A stretch of 64,000 bases of DNA from Mesorhizobium caraganae. GTDB lineage: Bacteria; Pseudomonadota; Alphaproteobacteria; Rhizobiales; Rhizobiaceae. The stretch is from contig NZ_JAFCGY010000009.1 in assembly GCF_016836705.1 (NCBI RefSeq), forward strand, positions 62,001-126,000. The letters are read 5' to 3'. The notes under the pieces were generated by a model. It was given only the letters and a program-made list of their open reading frames with translations, did no database searches and was not told where the DNA came from. The position numbers and the translations under genes are program-made. Positions 1-8,187 of this stretch are shown here, one piece after another. Each line of letters opens with the position of its first letter. The stretch's first letter is position 1.

Positions 1-1
1 G

Positions 2-214
2 CGCCCGATCGGCAAGGGCAGGGCGGAAGCCGATGCCGCCAAGGCGGCCGGCGCCAAGGCGCGCAAGGCCTCGTTCAAGCCGGCCTATGGCAAGCCGGCC
101 TATGGCAAGCCGGGTGGCGCCAAGCCGTTCGGCAAGCCGCGCGGCGAGCGTCCGGATGGCGGTCGCGGCGGTGAGCGGCCGCGCAATGGTCCCAAGGGTC
201 CCCGGACCAGATGA
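2..214 (+). CDS. C-terminal tail of a pseudouridine synthase (partial)
   Basis: Only the last 70 residues lie in the window, read in the frame that ends at the TGA at 212-214. The tail is rich in Lys, Arg, Gly and Pro, with a tandem KPAYG repeat, as in the disordered basic RNA-binding extensions of alphaproteobacterial RluB/RsuA-type 23S rRNA pseudouridine synthases. No catalytic domain is visible. The assignment rests on this composition and on the next gene being rsmD, a common rhizobial arrangement. Another basic RNA-binding protein remains possible. The next start codon is 13 bp downstream, suggesting co-transcription. Confidence 0.55.
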   Translation, partial: RPIGKGRAEADAAKAAGAKARKASFKPAYGKPAYGKPGGAKPFGKPRGERPDGGRGGERPRNGPKGPRTR

Positions 215-227
215 GACCCGGACTTAA

Positions 228-782
228 ATGAGAATCGTCGGCGGCCAGTTTCGCGGGCGTCCGCTGGCGACGCCGCGCGACCATGCCATCCGCCCGACCA
301 CCGACCGCGCCCGCGAGGCTGTCTTCAACGTGCTGGCGCACCGCTTCGCCGACAAGCTCGAGGGCGCGCGTGTGCTCGATCTGTTCGCCGGCACCGGCGC
401 GCTCGGCCTCGAAGCGCTGTCGCGCGGCGCCTCCTATGGCGTCTTCATCGAGGAATCGGCGGAAGGGCGCGGCCTGATTCGCACCAATGTCGAAGCCTTT
501 GGCCTCACCGGCCGCACCAAGATCTTTCGCCGCGACGCGACTGCCTTGGGCGAGGCCGGCACGGTTGCCGCCTTTGGCCTGATCTTCGCCGATCCGCCCT
601 ATGGCAAAGGTCTCGGCGAACGCGCGTTGCGTTCGGCCAAGGCAGGCGGCTGGCTGCTGCCCGGCGCGCTTTGCGTGGTCGAGGAAGCCGCCTCGGCGCC
701 CTTCGAGGTTGGGCCTGAATTCTCGGTGGTCGATGAGCGCAACTACGGCGAGACGGTGATCCGGTTCATCGAGGCTGGGTAA
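228..782 (+). CDS. rsmD: 16S rRNA (guanine(966)-N(2))-methyltransferase RsmD
   Basis: Predicted to methylate N2 of G966 in 16S rRNA using S-adenosylmethionine, a late step of 30S subunit maturation. The 184-residue protein has the normal family length. It carries the N-terminal RPTTDRARE segment, a Rossmann-type SAM-binding loop (LDLFAGTGALGLEALSRGA, about residues 45-63), and the catalytic DPPY motif at residues 122-125 typical of N2-guanine and N6-adenine methyltransferases. It follows the putative pseudouridine synthase by 13 bp, so two rRNA-modifying enzymes are probably co-expressed. A palindromic repeat follows the gene. Confidence 0.95.
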   Translation: MRIVGGQFRGRPLATPRDHAIRPTTDRAREAVFNVLAHRFADKLEGARVLDLFAGTGALGLEALSRGASYGVFIEESAEGRGLIRTNVEAFGLTGRTKIFRRDATALGEAGTVAAFGLIFADPPYGKGLGERALRSAKAGGWLLPGALCVVEEAASAPFEVGPEFSVVDERNYGETVIRFIEAG

Positions 783-786
783 TTAG

Positions 787-1026
787 GCTCCCCCTTCTCC
801 CTTTGTGGGGTGAGCAGCCGGTTCGCGAAGCGAATTCAGCGTGCCAGTGGCACGATGAAAGGCCGGCGAACGCCGGGACGCTGCGAAGCAGCGGGGACCC
901 GGCAGGGTGGATCGGCCACCACCCGGCCCTTCGCATGGCTCAGGGCGTTCGAGGCTCGAAAAGCCAAGCAATTGGCTTTTCGTCCGCTACGCGGACCGCG
1001 TCTCACCCCACAAGGGGAGAAGGAAG
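787..1026. repeat. Palindromic intergenic mosaic repeat (copy A)
   Basis: This fills most of the 330 bp gap between rsmD and the first M16 peptidase. The outer arms at 793-814 and 1002-1023 are near-perfect inverted copies (CCTTCTCC... / ...GGAGAAGG). Inside are several short hairpins, including GTGCCAGTGGCAC, CGCTGCGAAGCAGCG and AAAAGCC...GGCTTTT. Small ORFs crossing it are repeat translations, not genes. The layout resembles the mosaic palindromic elements of Rhizobiales. Confidence 0.8.
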
Positions 1027-1114
1027 AAACAGCGCCTTCAAAATGACGCACAATTCACTTTGCCTCGGTGGCTAACCTTGCCTATCGTCGCGCGATAACA
1101 AACCGGAGCCATTG

Positions 1115-2470
1115 ATGACACCTCATACTGAATGGCTGCGGAGAGCGTTGCTCGCCACCGCGCTGACCGTGGCCGGCCCGGCACTTGCCGCAGATGACGG
1201 CAAGGTGGCGAACTTCCTGCTCGACAACGGCATGGAAGTGGTGGTCATCCCCGACCATCGTGCCCCGATCGTCACCCATATGGTGTGGTACAAGATCGGC
1301 AGCGCCGACGAACCGCCAGGCAAATCCGGCATCGCGCATTTCTTCGAACACCTGATGTTCAAGGCCACGACCAACCATGCCGCGGGCGAGTTCGACCGCG
1401 CCATTTCGGATATAGGTGGCTCCAACAACGCCTTCACTTCCTATGACTACACCGCCTTTCACGAGACGGTGACGCCCTCGGCGCTCGAACAGATGATGAG
1501 CTTCGAGGCCGACCGGATGCGCAACCTCATCTTGACCGACGAGGTCATCAAGACCGAGCGCGACGTGATCCTGGAAGAGCGCCGCTCGCGCATCGACAGC
1601 AACCCCGAGGCCGTGCTCGACGAGGAGGTCGACGCGACACTCTGGCAGAACCAGCCCTACCGCATTCCGGTGATCGGCTGGATGCAGGAGATGGAGCAGC
1701 TGAACCGCACCGATGCGGTTGCCTTCTATGACAAGTATTACCGCCCCAACAATGCCGTGCTGATCGTTGCCGGCGATGTCGAGCCGGACGCGGTGAAGGC
1801 GCTGGCCGAAAAGACCTATGGCAAGGTCTCGCGCGGCCCGGACCTGCCGCCGCGCATCCGCCCGGTCGAGCCCGAGCAGAACACCAGGCGCACGGTGACG
1901 CTCACCGATGCGCGCGTTTCGGTGCCGAGCTTTTCGACGCAGTGGGTGGTTCCGTCCTACCACACGGCAAAGCCCGGCGAGGCCGAGGCGCTCGACCTGC
2001 TGGGAGAGATCCTTGGCGGCGGCAGCCGCAGCCGGCTCTACCAGCAGCTGGTGGTCAAGCAGGGCATCGCATCGGGGACCGGCGCCTTCTTCCAGGGCAC
2101 CATGCTCGACGCTACCAATTTCACCGTCTATGGCGCGCCGCGCGGCGACGCCAAACTGAGCGACGTCGAGGCGGCCGTCGACGCCGAGATCGCCCGCATC
2201 ATCAAGGACGGCGTCACCGCCGACGAGCTGGAGAAGGCCAAGGCCCGTTACATCAGGGCCCTGATCTTCGCCCGCGACAAACAGGACGAGATGGCCAATC
2301 TCTACGGCGCCGAGCTCGCCACCGGCGGTAATGTGAAGGACATCGAGGAATGGCCGGACCGCATTCGCAAGGTCACCGCCGACGAGATCAAGGCGGTCGC
2401 CGCCCGCTATTTGCTGCTCGACCGTTCGACCACCGGCTATCTCTTGCCGCAGCAACAGGCGGGGAATTGA
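1115..2470 (+). CDS. M16 family zinc metallopeptidase, catalytic subunit
   Basis: A 451-residue insulinase-family (M16B) peptidase. An N-terminal signal peptide (about residues 1-26, ending ALA-ADD) predicts a periplasmic location. The inverted zinc motif HFFEH is intact (H75, E78, H79), and the further acidic ligand region ILEERRSRID follows about 76 residues later. ATG 1115 is preferred to the in-frame TTG at 1112 because CGGAG lies 6-7 bp upstream. The next gene encodes a partner lacking HxxEH, as in bacterial M16 heterodimers where one subunit supplies zinc chemistry and the other the substrate-binding R/Y pair. The natural substrate is unknown. Confidence 0.92.
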   Translation: MTPHTEWLRRALLATALTVAGPALAADDGKVANFLLDNGMEVVVIPDHRAPIVTHMVWYKIGSADEPPGKSGIAHFFEHLMFKATTNHAAGEFDRAISDIGGSNNAFTSYDYTAFHETVTPSALEQMMSFEADRMRNLILTDEVIKTERDVILEERRSRIDSNPEAVLDEEVDATLWQNQPYRIPVIGWMQEMEQLNRTDAVAFYDKYYRPNNAVLIVAGDVEPDAVKALAEKTYGKVSRGPDLPPRIRPVEPEQNTRRTVTLTDARVSVPSFSTQWVVPSYHTAKPGEAEALDLLGEILGGGSRSRLYQQLVVKQGIASGTGAFFQGTMLDATNFTVYGAPRGDAKLSDVEAAVDAEIARIIKDGVTADELEKAKARYIRALIFARDKQDEMANLYGAELATGGNVKDIEEWPDRIRKVTADEIKAVAARYLLLDRSTTGYLLPQQQAGN

Positions 2471-2474
2471 TTTG

Positions 2475-4004
2475 ATGGCGAACCAAGCTGCATTGGCTTC
2501 TCCCGTAGCGCGCGCCCTCCCTTCTCCCCTTGCGGGAGAAGGTGGATCGGCGCGCAGCGCCGAGACGGATGAGGGGTGGGTGAAGGATCGCCGTCGTCGC
2601 CAAGCTGGAACACCCCTCATCCGACCGAGCTTCACTCGGCCACCTTCTCCCACAAGGGGAGAAGGGAGAGCCTGGCGGGGAGAAGGTAAGGCGCTCCGTA
2701 CCTTCACCACCCTGTTCCTCGCCATCCTCTTCCTCGTCCTGCCGGCACTTGCCGCGCGCGCGATGGACATCCAGCAGGTGACCTCGTCAAAGGGCATCAA
2801 CGCCTGGCTGGTCGAGGATCACTCCATTCCGATCATCGCCATTCGCTTCGTCTTCGATGGTGGCTCGACGCAGGATCCGGCCGGCAAAGAGGGGCTGGTC
2901 AATCTGATGACCGGCCTGTTCGACGAGGGCGCCGGCGACCTCGACAGCGAGGCCTTTCAGACCAGGCTTGACGATGCCGGCGCCGAAATGAGCTTCGACG
3001 CGGCGCGCGACGGCACCTATGGCTCGATGCGCATGCTGGCCGAGCAGAAGGATGCGGCCTTCGACCTGCTCAGGCTGGCGGTCACCAGCCCGCGCTTCGA
3101 CCAGGCGCCGATCGACCGCATCCGCTCCCAGATCCTGTCCGGCATCATCGCCAGTGAGCGCGACCCCAACACGGTCGCCCAGACCAAATGGCTGCGCGCC
3201 ATCTATGGCGAACATCCCTACTCCCGGCCGGACCAGGGCACCAAAGACAGTATCGCCACCATCACCGCGGCGGATCTGGCTGCCTTCCACAAGGCCAATT
3301 TCGCCCGCAACGGCCTGCATGTTGCGGTGGTCGGCGACATCGACGCCGCGACGCTGAAACAGAAGCTCGATGACGTGTTCGGCGACCTGCCGGAAAAGCA
3401 GTTGCTGCGGCCGGTAGCCGATACTGAGCTGAATCTCGGCCAGCAGCTCGAGGTCGATTACGACCTGCCGCAGACCTCACTGCAGTTCGCCTATCCCGGC
3501 GTGAAACGCGATGCGCCGGATTTCTTCCCGGCGGTGCTGATGAACCAGATTCTCGGTGGCGGCACCTTCACCTCGCGCCTCTATGACGAGGTGCGCGAAA
3601 AGCGTGGCCTTGCCTATAGCGTCGATTCCAACCTGGTCGATCACCAGCATTCCAATGCGTTGATCATCACCACGGCGACGCGTTCGGACCGCGCGGCCGA
3701 GACGCTCGCCATCGTCAAGGACGTGGTCAGGAAGATGGCCGAGGAGGGGCCGACAGAGGCCGAACTGGACGCGACCAAGAAATACATGGTCGGCTCCTAC
3801 GCCATCAGCAATCTGGATTCCTCCAGCGCCATTGCATCGACGCTGGTGGAATTGCAGCTCGACCATCTCGGCATCGACTACGTGCAGCGCCGTTCGGCGC
3901 TCATCAACGGCGTGACGCTCGATCAGGTCAAGGCAGCGGCGAAGAAGTTGCTGACGCCAGCCCCTGCGATCATGAGCATCGGCCCGAAGCTGGAGGCCAA
4001 ATGA
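2475..4004 (+). CDS. M16 family peptidase partner subunit, N-terminus carrying a palindromic repeat
   Basis: The second M16B protein lacks HxxEH (the equivalent region reads KEGLVNLMTGLFDEG) but keeps the C-terminal SRLYDEVREKRGLAYSV segment with the R/Y pair, so it is probably the non-catalytic half of the heterodimer with the preceding protein. Translation from ATG 2475 gives about 70 residues of repeat-encoded sequence (LPSPLAGEGG...PPSPTRGEG) before a clear signal-peptide core (LFLAILFLVLPALAARA). No ATG, GTG or TTG lies between the repeat and that core. Initiation must therefore be at 2475, with GGCGGGG 9 bp upstream, or at GTG 2580 inside the repeat. The gene overlaps the lipase gene by ATGA. 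Confidence 0.88.
   Translation: MANQAALASPVARALPSPLAGEGGSARSAETDEGWVKDRRRRQAGTPLIRPSFTRPPSPTRGEGRAWRGEGKALRTFTTLFLAILFLVLPALAARAMDIQQVTSSKGINAWLVEDHSIPIIAIRFVFDGGSTQDPAGKEGLVNLMTGLFDEGAGDLDSEAFQTRLDDAGAEMSFDAARDGTYGSMRMLAEQKDAAFDLLRLAVTSPRFDQAPIDRIRSQILSGIIASERDPNTVAQTKWLRAIYGEHPYSRPDQGTKDSIATITAADLAAFHKANFARNGLHVAVVGDIDAATLKQKLDDVFGDLPEKQLLRPVADTELNLGQQLEVDYDLPQTSLQFAYPGVKRDAPDFFPAVLMNQILGGGTFTSRLYDEVREKRGLAYSVDSNLVDHQHSNALIITTATRSDRAAETLAIVKDVVRKMAEEGPTEAELDATKKYMVGSYAISNLDSSSAIASTLVELQLDHLGIDYVQRRSALINGVTLDQVKAAAKKLLTPAPAIMSIGPKLEAK
2503..2688. repeat. Palindromic repeat inside a coding N-terminus (copy B)
   Basis: The arms CCTTCTCCCCTTGCGGGAGAAGG (given in part; about 2519-2543) and CCTTCTCCCACAAGGGGAG (from about 2644) form an inverted pair. 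They flank ATCGG/CCGAT-type inner arms. The whole element is open in the frame of the second M16 peptidase, with no stop codon, and lies directly upstream of its signal-peptide core. Its length and sequence style match the intergenic copies elsewhere in the window. Confidence 0.8.
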
Positions 4005-4861
4005 CGGCGCCCACTTTCGGGATCGCCTTTGGCGGCGGCGGCGCTCGCGGCCTTGCCCACATCCACATCGTCGAAGCGCTGGACGAACTCGGCATCAAGC
4101 CGGTGGCCATCGCCGGCTCCTCGATCGGCGCCATCATGGGCGCCGGCATGGCCTCGGGCATGAGCGGCAAGGACATCGAGGACTATGCCCGCTCGATCCT
4201 TGGCCGCCGTGCCGAGGTCGCCGCGCGCATGTGGCGCTCGCGGCCAGGCACCATCGCCGAGGCCATGCAGGGCGGCATCCGCGTCGGCCAGTTCAACATC
4301 GAGCGCATCTTGAAGGCCTTCTTGCCCGAAGCCATTCCCGAAACCTTCGCCGACCTTCAGATCCCGCTCAAGGTGACGGCGACCGACTATTTCGGCCACA
4401 AGCTCGCCGTCTTCGACGATGGCGACCTGCATTCGGCGCTCGCCGCCTCGGCCGCCATTCCCGCCGTGTTCCGCCCGGTGACGCGCGACGACCGCGTGCT
4501 GATCGACGGCGGCATCTACAATCCGGTGCCGTTCGACCTGATCGAAAACGCCGCCGACATCATCATCGCCATCGATGTCGTCGGTGCGCCGAGCGAGGCC
4601 GAGCGCAAGCACCCGACCACCGTCGACCTGATGTACGGCGCCACGCAATTGATGATGCAGTCGATCATCGCCCACAAGCTGAAGCAGGGGCCGCCCGACA
4701 TCCTGATCCGCCCCAACGTGTCGAAGTACCGCGTGCTCGATTTCATGAAGATCGACGCGCTGATGGCCGAGACGCTGGAGATCAAGGACGAGCTGAAGCG
4801 CGAGGTGGAAAGGGTGGTCGAGGCGCGTGCCAAGGGCAAGCGAGGGAAGAAGGCCGGTTGA
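4001..4861 (+). CDS. Patatin-like phospholipase family protein
   Basis: A 286-residue serine lipase/esterase of the patatin/RssA type. Visible features are the oxyanion glycine loop GGGGARG (residues 11-17), the nucleophile elbow GSSIG (residues 39-43, Ser41), and the DGG motif with Asp169 completing the Ser-Asp dyad. There is no signal peptide, so it is probably cytosolic or membrane-associated. The C-terminus is Lys/Arg-rich (KGKRGKKAG). The ATG overlaps the TGA of the preceding M16 gene, indicating translational coupling within one operon. Substrate specificity cannot be read from the sequence. Confidence 0.9.
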   Translation: MTAPTFGIAFGGGGARGLAHIHIVEALDELGIKPVAIAGSSIGAIMGAGMASGMSGKDIEDYARSILGRRAEVAARMWRSRPGTIAEAMQGGIRVGQFNIERILKAFLPEAIPETFADLQIPLKVTATDYFGHKLAVFDDGDLHSALAASAAIPAVFRPVTRDDRVLIDGGIYNPVPFDLIENAADIIIAIDVVGAPSEAERKHPTTVDLMYGATQLMMQSIIAHKLKQGPPDILIRPNVSKYRVLDFMKIDALMAETLEIKDELKREVERVVEARAKGKRGKKAG

Positions 4862-4869
4862 GGCTGACA

Positions 4870-5018
4870 TCTCCCCCCTTGAGGGGGGAGATGTCGCCGA
4901 AGGCGACAGAGGGGGTCGTCTCGTGTGAAGCGCCAACCTCATCGGTCGCAAGGAGGTCGCATCCAGTCGGACCGACCCCCTCTGGCCTGCCGGCCATCTC
5001 CCCCTCAAGGGGGGAGAT
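4870..5018. repeat. Palindromic intergenic repeat (copy C)
   Basis: The left arm TCTCCCCCCTTGAGGGGGGA and a right arm ending CTCAAGGGGGGAGA lie between the convergent lipase and reductase genes. An inner pair GAGGGGGTCG / CCGACCCCCTC is also visible. The element extends into the last four codons of the minus-strand reductase gene. Both outer arms can form strong G/C hairpins and may act as a bidirectional transcription stop. Confidence 0.8.
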
Positions 5019-5559
5019 CAGCCTTCACCTTCCCCGCCGCATATTCCAGCGCCACCACGCCATTGCTGAACGTCATGGCTGAGATCGGCTCCAGCGCCAC
5101 CGGCATGTCGGTCGGAAACAGCTTCTTGCCCTCGCCGACAGTGCCGGGGTAGCTCAGCAGCCTGACGCGGTCGACCAGGCCGTGGCGCAGCAGCTCCTGC
5201 GCGACGCTGAGGCTGCCATGCACATAGATGTTGCCGCCACTGCCTTGCTTCAGCTTGCTCACTGCTTCCGGCAAGGAACCCGTAAGCAATTCCACCGGCT
5301 TCCAGTCCAACGCCTCCAGGCTGGTCGAGGCGACATATTTCGGCAGCGCATTGAACCGGTCGGCGAAGTCGCCGGTTTCGCTCGGCCATGAGCCGGCAAA
5401 GATCTCATAGGTCGTGCGCCCCAACAGCATGGCGCCGCTATCGGCAAGCTCATCCTCCTTGAACCTTTGCATTTCATCGTTCCAGGTCACTTTGGGCAGC
5501 TTCTCGACCTCGGCAATGCCGTCGACACTGATGAATTCGGTGACGATGAGTTTTCGCAT
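5005..5559 (-). CDS. Dihydrofolate reductase family protein (RibD C-terminal-like)
   Basis: A 184-residue protein starting MRKLIVTEFISVDGIAE, typical of the stand-alone RibD-C/DHFR-like family (YyaP/YwjB type), with MLLGRTTYEIFAG and the NADPH-binding segment IYVHGSLSVAQELLRHGLVD. The ATG at 5557-5559 is preceded by AGGAG at good spacing. An upstream in-frame extension lacks a ribosome site and looks non-coding. Family members are predicted NADPH-dependent reductases of pterin- or flavin-like substrates, but most are uncharacterised. The C-terminal residues ADLPP and the stop lie inside palindromic repeat C. Confidence 0.88.
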   Translation of the reverse strand: MRKLIVTEFISVDGIAEVEKLPKVTWNDEMQRFKEDELADSGAMLLGRTTYEIFAGSWPSETGDFADRFNALPKYVASTSLEALDWKPVELLTGSLPEAVSKLKQGSGGNIYVHGSLSVAQELLRHGLVDRVRLLSYPGTVGEGKKLFPTDMPVALEPISAMTFSNGVVALEYAAGKVKADLPP

Positions 5560-5838
5560 GGCGTTCTCCTTTCTGTTCAGAGGACGGATGGCGCGCGCCT
5601 TTTGCGACACGCCGCGGCAAAAATACGCCGCACTTGTTGGGCCGTGCTGAGCGTGCAACGCGCCTTCAAAGTCCCGCCATGGGAAAAAAACCTCTCGCTG
5701 GGCCGGATGCATGGATCAACATGACTATCCAAGCTTGGCCGGGCAGGGGGCTTCCCCAACGGAACAAGCGGATGTAGAAGGGAACATTAGCAAATCGTTA
5801 AGTATAGAATTTGGAGAGAGTGCGAAGGGTGTTAGGTC

Positions 5839-7284
5839 ATGAACCTCAAGAGTCTGATGAAGCGTGCTGCGAATTCCGACAAAGCATTTGCGAAGATCGA
5901 AGCCGAGTTGGCGGATGCGATCGATGAGTGTCTTGAACTGGACGATCTGTCGCCGCCGCAAGACGGCCCTGTTCCCGACGAGAACCTTGCCGCAAACAAT
6001 GAGCGCTTGCAGCCTGAGGACAGTTCCCGGGCTGACGACGGCACAACGCCGGCCGAGAGCGCACGGCGGCTGACGCCGCATGCGCAAAGCCGGCTGGCCG
6101 CATTGAGCGCGGTGGATGGGCTCTTTCACAATGCGCAGGACTATCTGGACGAGATCAACGCGAAACTTTCGGAAATATCCAATTCGCACAATCTCACCCG
6201 CGACTACCTGAACCTCCTGCACGGCGACGTTCTTCGCGCCAACGAGCTGGAGTTGGCAACCATCGACCTGACCGCGCATCAGGGAGCGTTGTCGGAACAG
6301 CTCCACGACGCAACCAGGAAGCAGCGCGAGCGCGAAGCTGCCTTCGAGGTCCTGAAGCAGCGCGAGGCAAGCCTGGTCCAGGACCGGGAGACACTTCGCG
6401 AGGCACTTGCGGCGGTAAGGCTGGAACTCGTGAAGTCAGCCAATGCAAGCGCCAAGCGCGAGGCCGAGTTCGGCGACATCGTCAAGGCGCTGACGGCCAA
6501 GACGGTCGAAGCCAACAGACGGGCGCGCGAAAACAAGCTGCTGCGCGAAAAGCATGTCAGCCTGGCGATGGATGTCGACACGGCGCGCAAGCGTGAAACC
6601 AGAGCGCGCCACAGGCTGGACGAGCTTTCGGCGATCCACACCACCGAGGTGGCGCGGCTTGCGGAACTGCTGGCGGCACTCGGCAAGAGCGAGAAGGAGG
6701 AACTGCGGTTGCAGAGATCGCTCGAGCAGGCGCAGACCAAGCTGGCGGAAATGACTGAAGCGGCTTCCATGATGGAAGCCGACACGCAGGCCGAACTCGC
6801 CCGCAACCAGCTGGAGACAAGCGGCTTGCGTTCCGAGATCCAGAGCCTGCAATCGAGGCTGGAACTGGCCTCGAACGAGAGCAGCGCGGCCTCAGCCGAG
6901 GCCGCCAGGCTCAAGGCTCAATGGGCCGACGCCGTTGCTGAAAAGCAGGTCGCGGACGAAAGGCTGGCTGCTCTGATGAAGGAGAGCGAAAGCGACAAGA
7001 TGAGCCTTTCGACCGCGAACGCCGATCTATCGCAGCTTTCGCTGCTGCACGCCTCCGAACGGATGGAGTTGGATGTCCAGCGGCAGGAATGCGAGGAACT
7101 GCGAGCCGAGGTCGCGGCTCTCAATGCCCGCGTCAAGGAACTGTTGCCATTTGAGCGCCTGCACAAGGTTGCCAGCGCCAAGCCGCGCGAAGGCGTCGTG
7201 GTAGAAATCAACGGCCCGGTGGCGGGAGCCGCCCGCGCCGTAAGCCGCCGCCGCACGCGCCGCAACCTGCGCGCCACGCCGTAG
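5839..7284 (+). CDS. Long coiled-coil protein of unknown function
   Basis: I recognise no named family. The 481-residue protein has a short N-terminal head (about residues 1-90, acidic and Pro-containing), then heptad-rich coiled coil over about residues 90-450 (runs such as AKREAEFGDIVKALTAKTVEANRR), and ends in a basic tail with RRRTRRNLR. There is no signal peptide or membrane segment, so it is probably cytoplasmic. The head-rod-tail layout resembles crescentin/FilP-type bacterial filament proteins, though this is only architectural. It stands alone, flanked by a 279 bp gap upstream and a convergent dehydrogenase remnant downstream. Confidence 0.8.
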   Translation: MNLKSLMKRAANSDKAFAKIEAELADAIDECLELDDLSPPQDGPVPDENLAANNERLQPEDSSRADDGTTPAESARRLTPHAQSRLAALSAVDGLFHNAQDYLDEINAKLSEISNSHNLTRDYLNLLHGDVLRANELELATIDLTAHQGALSEQLHDATRKQREREAAFEVLKQREASLVQDRETLREALAAVRLELVKSANASAKREAEFGDIVKALTAKTVEANRRARENKLLREKHVSLAMDVDTARKRETRARHRLDELSAIHTTEVARLAELLAALGKSEKEELRLQRSLEQAQTKLAEMTEAASMMEADTQAELARNQLETSGLRSEIQSLQSRLELASNESSAASAEAARLKAQWADAVAEKQVADERLAALMKESESDKMSLSTANADLSQLSLLHASERMELDVQRQECEELRAEVAALNARVKELLPFERLHKVASAKPREGVVVEINGPVAGAARAVSRRRTRRNLRATP

Positions 7285-7336
7285 CGGCGTTGCCACGGCG
7301 GCTGACAGCATTGCAAGGACGGGTCCTGCAGCTAGG

Positions 7337-7960
7337 TCAGACCCGAAAGAGGGTCTTGATCGCGCGGCGCTCGTCCATTGCGCGGTAGCCTTCGCCGACA
7401 TCGGCCAGTTCCAGATCGAACACCTTGCCGGGGTTAATCCGACGCTCGAGCACAAGGTCCATCAGGTCCGGCAGGAAGCGACGCACCGGGGCCGGGCCGC
7501 CAAGCAGGCTCTTCTGCGCGAAGAACAACTGCTGCCCGTCGAACTCGACGCCGTGCGGGACGCCTACATAGCCGATCGAGCCGCCCGGCCGTGTGCTGTT
7601 CAAGGCCTGCATCATCGATTCTTTGGTGCCGACGCATTCCAGAACTGATTCGGGGCCGACGCCCTTGGTCAATTCCTTGATCCGCGCCACGCCCTCGTCG
7701 CCGGGCTCCGAGATCATGTCGGTCGCGCCGTATTCGAGCGCCAGATCCTGCCGTGTCTTGTGACGACTCATCGCGATGATGCGCTCGGCCCCCATCTGCT
7801 TTGCCGACAGCACGGCCATCAGCCCAACCGCACCGTCGCCGACGACGACAACCGTCGAGCCAGGTTGCGCCCGCGCGGCACTGGCCGCAAACCAGCCCGT
7901 GCCAAGCACGTCCGACGTCGCCAGCAGGCTATCCCAACCGTCGCCAGACTTCGCCCGCAT
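7337..7960 (-). pseudogene. 5'-truncated zinc-type alcohol dehydrogenase remnant
   Basis: The open frame retains only the C-terminal half of a medium-chain dehydrogenase: the NAD-binding domain with VVVVGDGAVGLMAVLSAKQMGA, then VLECVGTKESMMQALNSTRPGG and a normal C-terminus. The entire N-terminal zinc-binding catalytic domain (GHE, Cys4 structural zinc) is missing. Homology begins near LLATSDVLGTGWFAA. Residues before that do not resemble the family. A short protein starting at 7960 could still be made but could not be an active dehydrogenase. It faces away from the adjacent LacI gene, with an operator copy just upstream. Confidence 0.75.
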
Positions 7961-8080
7961 TCGCGTTGCTGCTTGAAGCACTGCGCTACCGACAGTAGGC
8001 AAGAAATTGCTGGGCCTACCGAAACCCGGGCATGTCCATGGCCTCTTGCAATGGCCGAATCCTTCGCTTAATCTCACGTT

Positions 8081-8098
8081 GAGAAAACCTTTTCCCAA
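8081..8098. promoter_or_regulatory. Putative LacI-family operator O1
   Basis: GAGAAAACCTTTTCCCAA is an imperfect dyad around a central CC (GAAAA/TTTTC arms), the form expected for LacI/GalR-family operators. A second copy lies 68 bp downstream, just before the lacI-type gene. Confidence 0.7.
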
Positions 8099-8106
8099 CC
8101 GCGCTT

Positions 8107-8140
8107 TTGCTCACTGCCCTCGCCAGTCGGCAATGAGCAA
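8107..8140. repeat. Inverted repeat between the two operators
   Basis: The arms TTGCTCACTGCC (8107-8118) and GGCAATGAGCAA (8129-8140) are inverted copies with one mismatch and a 10 bp spacer. There is no T-run, so it is not an obvious terminator. It may be a site for a second regulator or a DNA/RNA hairpin in the leader of the sugar operon. Confidence 0.6.
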
Positions 8141-8148
8141 GGCGATAA

Positions 8149-8167
8149 GAGAAAACCTTTTCCCAAC
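8149..8167. promoter_or_regulatory. Putative LacI-family operator O2
   Basis: The 16-base core GAGAAAACCTTTTCCC is identical to the copy at 8081, and here lies 20 bp upstream of the regulator's start codon. Two identical dyads flanking the presumed promoter suggest autoregulation, possibly by looping. Confidence 0.7.
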
Positions 8168-8187
8168 TAAGGAATCCGCGTCGCAAA

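Noticed and set aside
803..1075. Short ORFs on both strands across the rsmD-M16 gap
   Set aside because: They are translations of palindromic repeat A, without ribosome sites or family resemblance.
1082..2800. 572-codon minus-strand open frame opposite the M16 genes
   Set aside because: It is antisense to two well-supported peptidase genes. High GC3 creates long shadow frames, and the product has no recognisable domain.
5560..5712. N-terminal extension of the RibD-like reductase
   Set aside because: It has no ribosome site and no family similarity, whereas ATG 5559 follows AGGAG and gives the normal family start.
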